In this document: in pieces, positions 61,614 through 64,000 of the stretch | Layout of the letters: each line of letters begins with the position of its first letter | How positions within the stretch are numbered: the first letter of the stretch is position 1 | Assembly (NCBI GenBank): GCA_013396755.1 | Contig: VWZF01002914.1 | Span: 409,831-473,830 of the forward strand | Origin: Sclerurus mexicanus | Taxonomy: Eukaryota > Chordata > Aves > Passeriformes > Furnariidae | DNA: 64,000 nucleotides | Direction: 5' to 3' | Notes under the pieces: generated by a model | Told to the model about the DNA's origin: nothing | Seen by the model: only the letters and a program-made list of their open reading frames with translations | Databases searched by the model: none | Translations under genes and position numbers: made by a program

Positions 61614-62689
61614 ACAACTACTCTGAAAGAAACATACAAAAATGCCTAGCATTAACTACTCTGTTCCAGATGCTGGGTGTAGTAGTGTTATTAATGTAGT
61701 CACTAATTTAGCAATCAATTTTAACATTTTCCAGGACTCTTCTGACACATCATCTATCACCACAGATATTAAACTTAAGGTTAGTTAAAACTAAAGTGGT
61801 ACATAGCTTTAAAATGCCATTTCTAACTGTGTTATAGTCTTTCCTGATTCACTTTAATTAAACACTTTTTTTTGTTTATAATTCTTCGTACTTAACAAGA
61901 TTATTGGTGGGGGGAATATTCCTTGATCATGCTGCTTTCACATAGCGCCAGAAATGTCATTTAGCTGTATTTTTATCTCACCCACTGATGACAACGGTAT
62001 TTGCAAAGGTTCATGTCCCTGTATTCTCTTACACTCACTGAAGACAAACATGTTGCCCTGACCCACCTTCACACACGAATAGTTTTGAAAGTTTCTCTTT
62101 ACCCATTCTTCTGGGGATAACTGGAAGGTAGGATGACAACCAGAAGGTGTAATATAAACATGTTAAATTTTTTCCTTAAACTGCCTCTAATCATTGAAGA
62201 CAGTGGCTTTTTCAGAGGGCAATCTGAACATCTTATGACCTGAAATGTTTACACACATTACATTCAAGCAGAAAACCCACTCTGCTCATCATCTTATGTT
62301 CTCTTTAATCCTGTAAGAGAGAAAAATAGAAAAGCTTTCAGAAGTGATTCCAATATTGACACTATGTGATCTCTGACATGCCCATCTTATATTACTGTCT
62401 GCAAAGGGAGTTTACAGTGACTGAACTCCTGAATTTAGGAATGTCATGTTGACCCATTGCCTGAAGTTAGGTAATGAATCGGACTGCAATCACGCTGCTG
62501 TGGTTGTTGATAGTGCTCTGCCTCAAGATAACTCTCCCCAGTGATTTAGTGCATGCTTATGCTAATGAATAATATGTTCTCTCGTATTTTGTCCAGTTCA
62601 ATTTAAAATGTCTGTAGTAATTAGGCTTCTAGTCACTTCCTCAGAAAATTGTTCTACAAACTAATGTCACATAACCTCCAACCATTATT

Positions 62690-62995
62690 GTGTGCTGAAA
62701 CTGCCATCAGAGCACATAGACTAAAGCGGATTAGACTACATGGGAGACTGCATAGGAATGTCCAGGAAGTGAAGGAAACAAAGCTGTTAGCATTGATGAA
62801 CTAATGCATCCAATGAAGCACCAGGAGGCTGAAGGTGTTGTCTTTCAGATGAAATGTGAAAGCAAAGCATTAAGCATTAGAGGCAATTAAAGTTCTCTCA
62901 GCGCTCTCTGCACAGTATCAGTGTTAACCCCTGGTTCCTGGCCACCTTCCCAATCACATAAATATTTCTGCTTTCCTAAATATTTCCCTGCCTTA
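62690..62995 (+). mobile_element. Ancient SINE with 5S-rRNA-like head
   Basis: Two landmarks identify it. At 62740-62759, ATGGGAGACTGCATAGGAAT matches 17 of 20 bases of the vertebrate 5S rRNA segment that holds box C of the internal polymerase III promoter, preceded by a 5S-like 'TTAGACTAC' (5S: TTAGTACTTGG). About 75 bp downstream, 62834-62852 (GGTGTTGTCTTTCAGATGA) and the GTGTTAACCCCTGGTTCCTGGCCA stretch at 62921-62944 match the conserved central part of ancient vertebrate SINEs with 5S-type heads. Those families read GGTGCTGTCTTTCAGATGAGA.. and GTGTTAACCCCGGTGTCCTGGCCA. I place it near the AmnSINE/LF-SINE group from memory of the consensus. The exact family is uncertain, and I see no tRNA-like part. 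The copy is very old and cannot be active. Retention of such motifs in an otherwise decayed region is a reason to suspect exaptation. Confidence 0.72.
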
Positions 62996-63546
62996 TCATT
63001 TAAAAATATAGCCATCTCTTACCCTGAAATAGTATACTGATGCCAGGTTTAACCTCAAAGGAGGATACTTATGAGTGAAAAGTATTTCCACTTTGGTGAC
63101 TTTGGTATAGGTACAAGGCTTAGAGAAGTATTTTATCTTCAATTACATTTTATTCCCTCTTGCCCTAGCACTATTTCCCTCATACATCAAAAGCGTTTCC
63201 TCTCAATCTGTGGTGTATAATCCTTTTAAAGCTTGTAAAAAATAATCTGCCTATTTGTGCCATAACTATTTAAACCTTATTTTGTTACAACCCTGATCTG
63301 TTACTCCACAAACATTCTTAGATCATGAAGGGAGATCAATAGATCTACTTGCCATTAGGAAGGAGCTGATCTTTAAAAACAAAAAAAGGTACTCAGCCTG
63401 AGACTCCATAAACCCATACGGGGCCTGACTTTCAAGATGTGATTAGTATTCACTCTTTACTACCTAATTGCTGAATAACAAACTGTTCTGTGGAAAAGAC
63501 TAGCATTATGAAAAATCCTGCTCTGCATCTTTATGCTCAATCCAAT
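62996..63546. other. Non-coding DNA between SINE and CR1
   Basis: Nothing is recognised. The first 50-100 bp may still be the degraded tail of the SINE. Confidence 0.5.
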
Positions 63547-64000
63547 CATAGATTCATAGAATCACTGAATATCTCAATTTGGAAGGGGGCCCTAAGGATC
63601 AGCAAGTTTAACTCCTGTCCCTTGAAGGACTAACAGAAAACCATATGGCCAAGAGTATCGTCCAGATGCTCCTTGAACTTTGACCAGCTTGGTGCTGTGA
63701 CCATTTCCCAGGGAAATGTGTTTCATTGCCTGACAATCCTTTCAGTGAAAAACCTTTTCCAAATGTCCAATCTGACCTTCCCCAGATGCTGCTTTGTTCC
63801 ATTTCCTTGTGTCCTAAAACTGGTCACCAGAGAGAGGAGATCAGGCTCTCCCTCTCTTCTGCCCACCTTCAGGAAGTTGTACATTGAGAGAAGGCCACCA
63901 CTCAGTCTTCTGCAAGCTGAACAAGCAGCTTCTCTTAAGTCTTGCCCTCAAGACTTTTCATCATGTTGGTCACTCTTCTTTGGACACACTCTAATAGTCT
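63547..64000 (-). mobile_element. CR1 LINE, antisense, cut by the window end
   Basis: The plus strand begins with reverse-complement terminal repeats (TCATAGATTCATAGAATCACTGAAT) and 'tcaatttggaagggggccctaaggatcagc'. It proceeds through the 3' UTR ('gtgaccatttcccagggaaatg', 'aaaaaccttttccaaatgtccaatctgacc') into the ORF2 3' coding region ('ggaagttgtacattgagagaagg', 'gctgaacaagcagcttctct'). It is the longest and among the better-preserved CR1 copies here and continues beyond base 64000. The 64-codon minus-strand frame at 63608-63802 is repeat debris. Confidence 0.95.

Larger units (their letters stand above)
56698..62689. other. Non-coding DNA with several strong inverted repeats
   Basis: No gene is seen. 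Contents include an A/C tract (about 56936-56977), a T run (57259-57272), an everted nuclear-receptor-like half-site pair (57791-57804), a near-duplicate A-rich unit (58056-58086), a perfect hairpin (59659-59684), a 27-bp tandem duplication followed by an AT palindrome (60221-60311), one N at 61292, an AT microsatellite (about 61479-61502) and a three-hairpin cluster (61551-61613). The block at about 62440-62640 is balanced in composition and contains ATGCTAAT and TAATTA sites. It could be conserved non-coding sequence leading into the ancient SINE. Confidence 0.5.

Noticed and set aside
1..64000. CRISPR arrays, bacterial operons, tRNA or rRNA genes, phage or plasmid functions
   Set aside because: No spaced direct repeats, cloverleaf-capable sequences or long gene-dense frames were found. 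Everything points to vertebrate non-coding DNA.

Overview
This is an AT-rich, non-coding piece of a bird nuclear genome. The assignment rests on CR1-type LINE fragments: at least eight copies lie on both strands, most with the CR1 3' end of short (ATTCTRTG)-like repeats or its reverse complement. Two solo endogenous-retrovirus LTRs and one very old SINE with a 5S-rRNA-like head also fit a bird. Small assembly defects (a 37-base N run and three single Ns) mark it as draft eukaryotic sequence. I recognise no host protein-coding exon, tRNA, rRNA gene, operon, CRISPR array or bacterial-type gene. The open frames present are short and look like chance frames or repeat debris. The window is either intergenic or the inside of a long intron; the sequence alone does not say which.

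Layout. 1-4.5 kb: AT-rich unique DNA with A/C-only tracts. 4.5-4.7 kb: 3' tail of a CR1. 4.7-10.2 kb: unique DNA with a clean hairpin near 8.08 kb and a possible unclassified repeat at 7.56-8.05 kb. 10.26-10.84 kb: solo LTR of ERVL type with a perfect 5-bp target duplication. 12.5-13.7 kb: two CR1 copies in the same orientation, the second with reverse-transcriptase C-terminal coding debris. 13.7-33.6 kb: mostly unique DNA with a 105-bp polypurine array, poly-A and T/G-only tracts and a 148-codon open frame. 33.6-34.0 kb and 38.0 kb: antisense CR1 pieces, with an assembly gap between them at 37.1 kb. 46.2-47.0 kb: two CR1 copies in opposite orientation abutting each other, one holding ORF1 esterase and reverse-transcriptase debris. 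48.1-49.1 kb: a coding-looking but broken minus-strand stretch of unknown origin. 52.9-53.45 kb: an old CR1-like LINE. 56.24-56.70 kb: GC-rich solo LTR of ERVK type on the minus strand with a perfect 6-bp duplication. 61.55-61.61 kb: three back-to-back perfect hairpins. 62.69-63.0 kb: the 5S-headed ancient SINE. 63.55 kb to the end: an antisense CR1 that runs off the window.

No set of genes works together here. I did not find a convincing undescribed biological system. The observations most worth a second look are the ancient SINE (a candidate for exaptation), the three-hairpin cluster, the minus-strand coding-like relic, the CR1 mosaic and the two intact solo LTRs.
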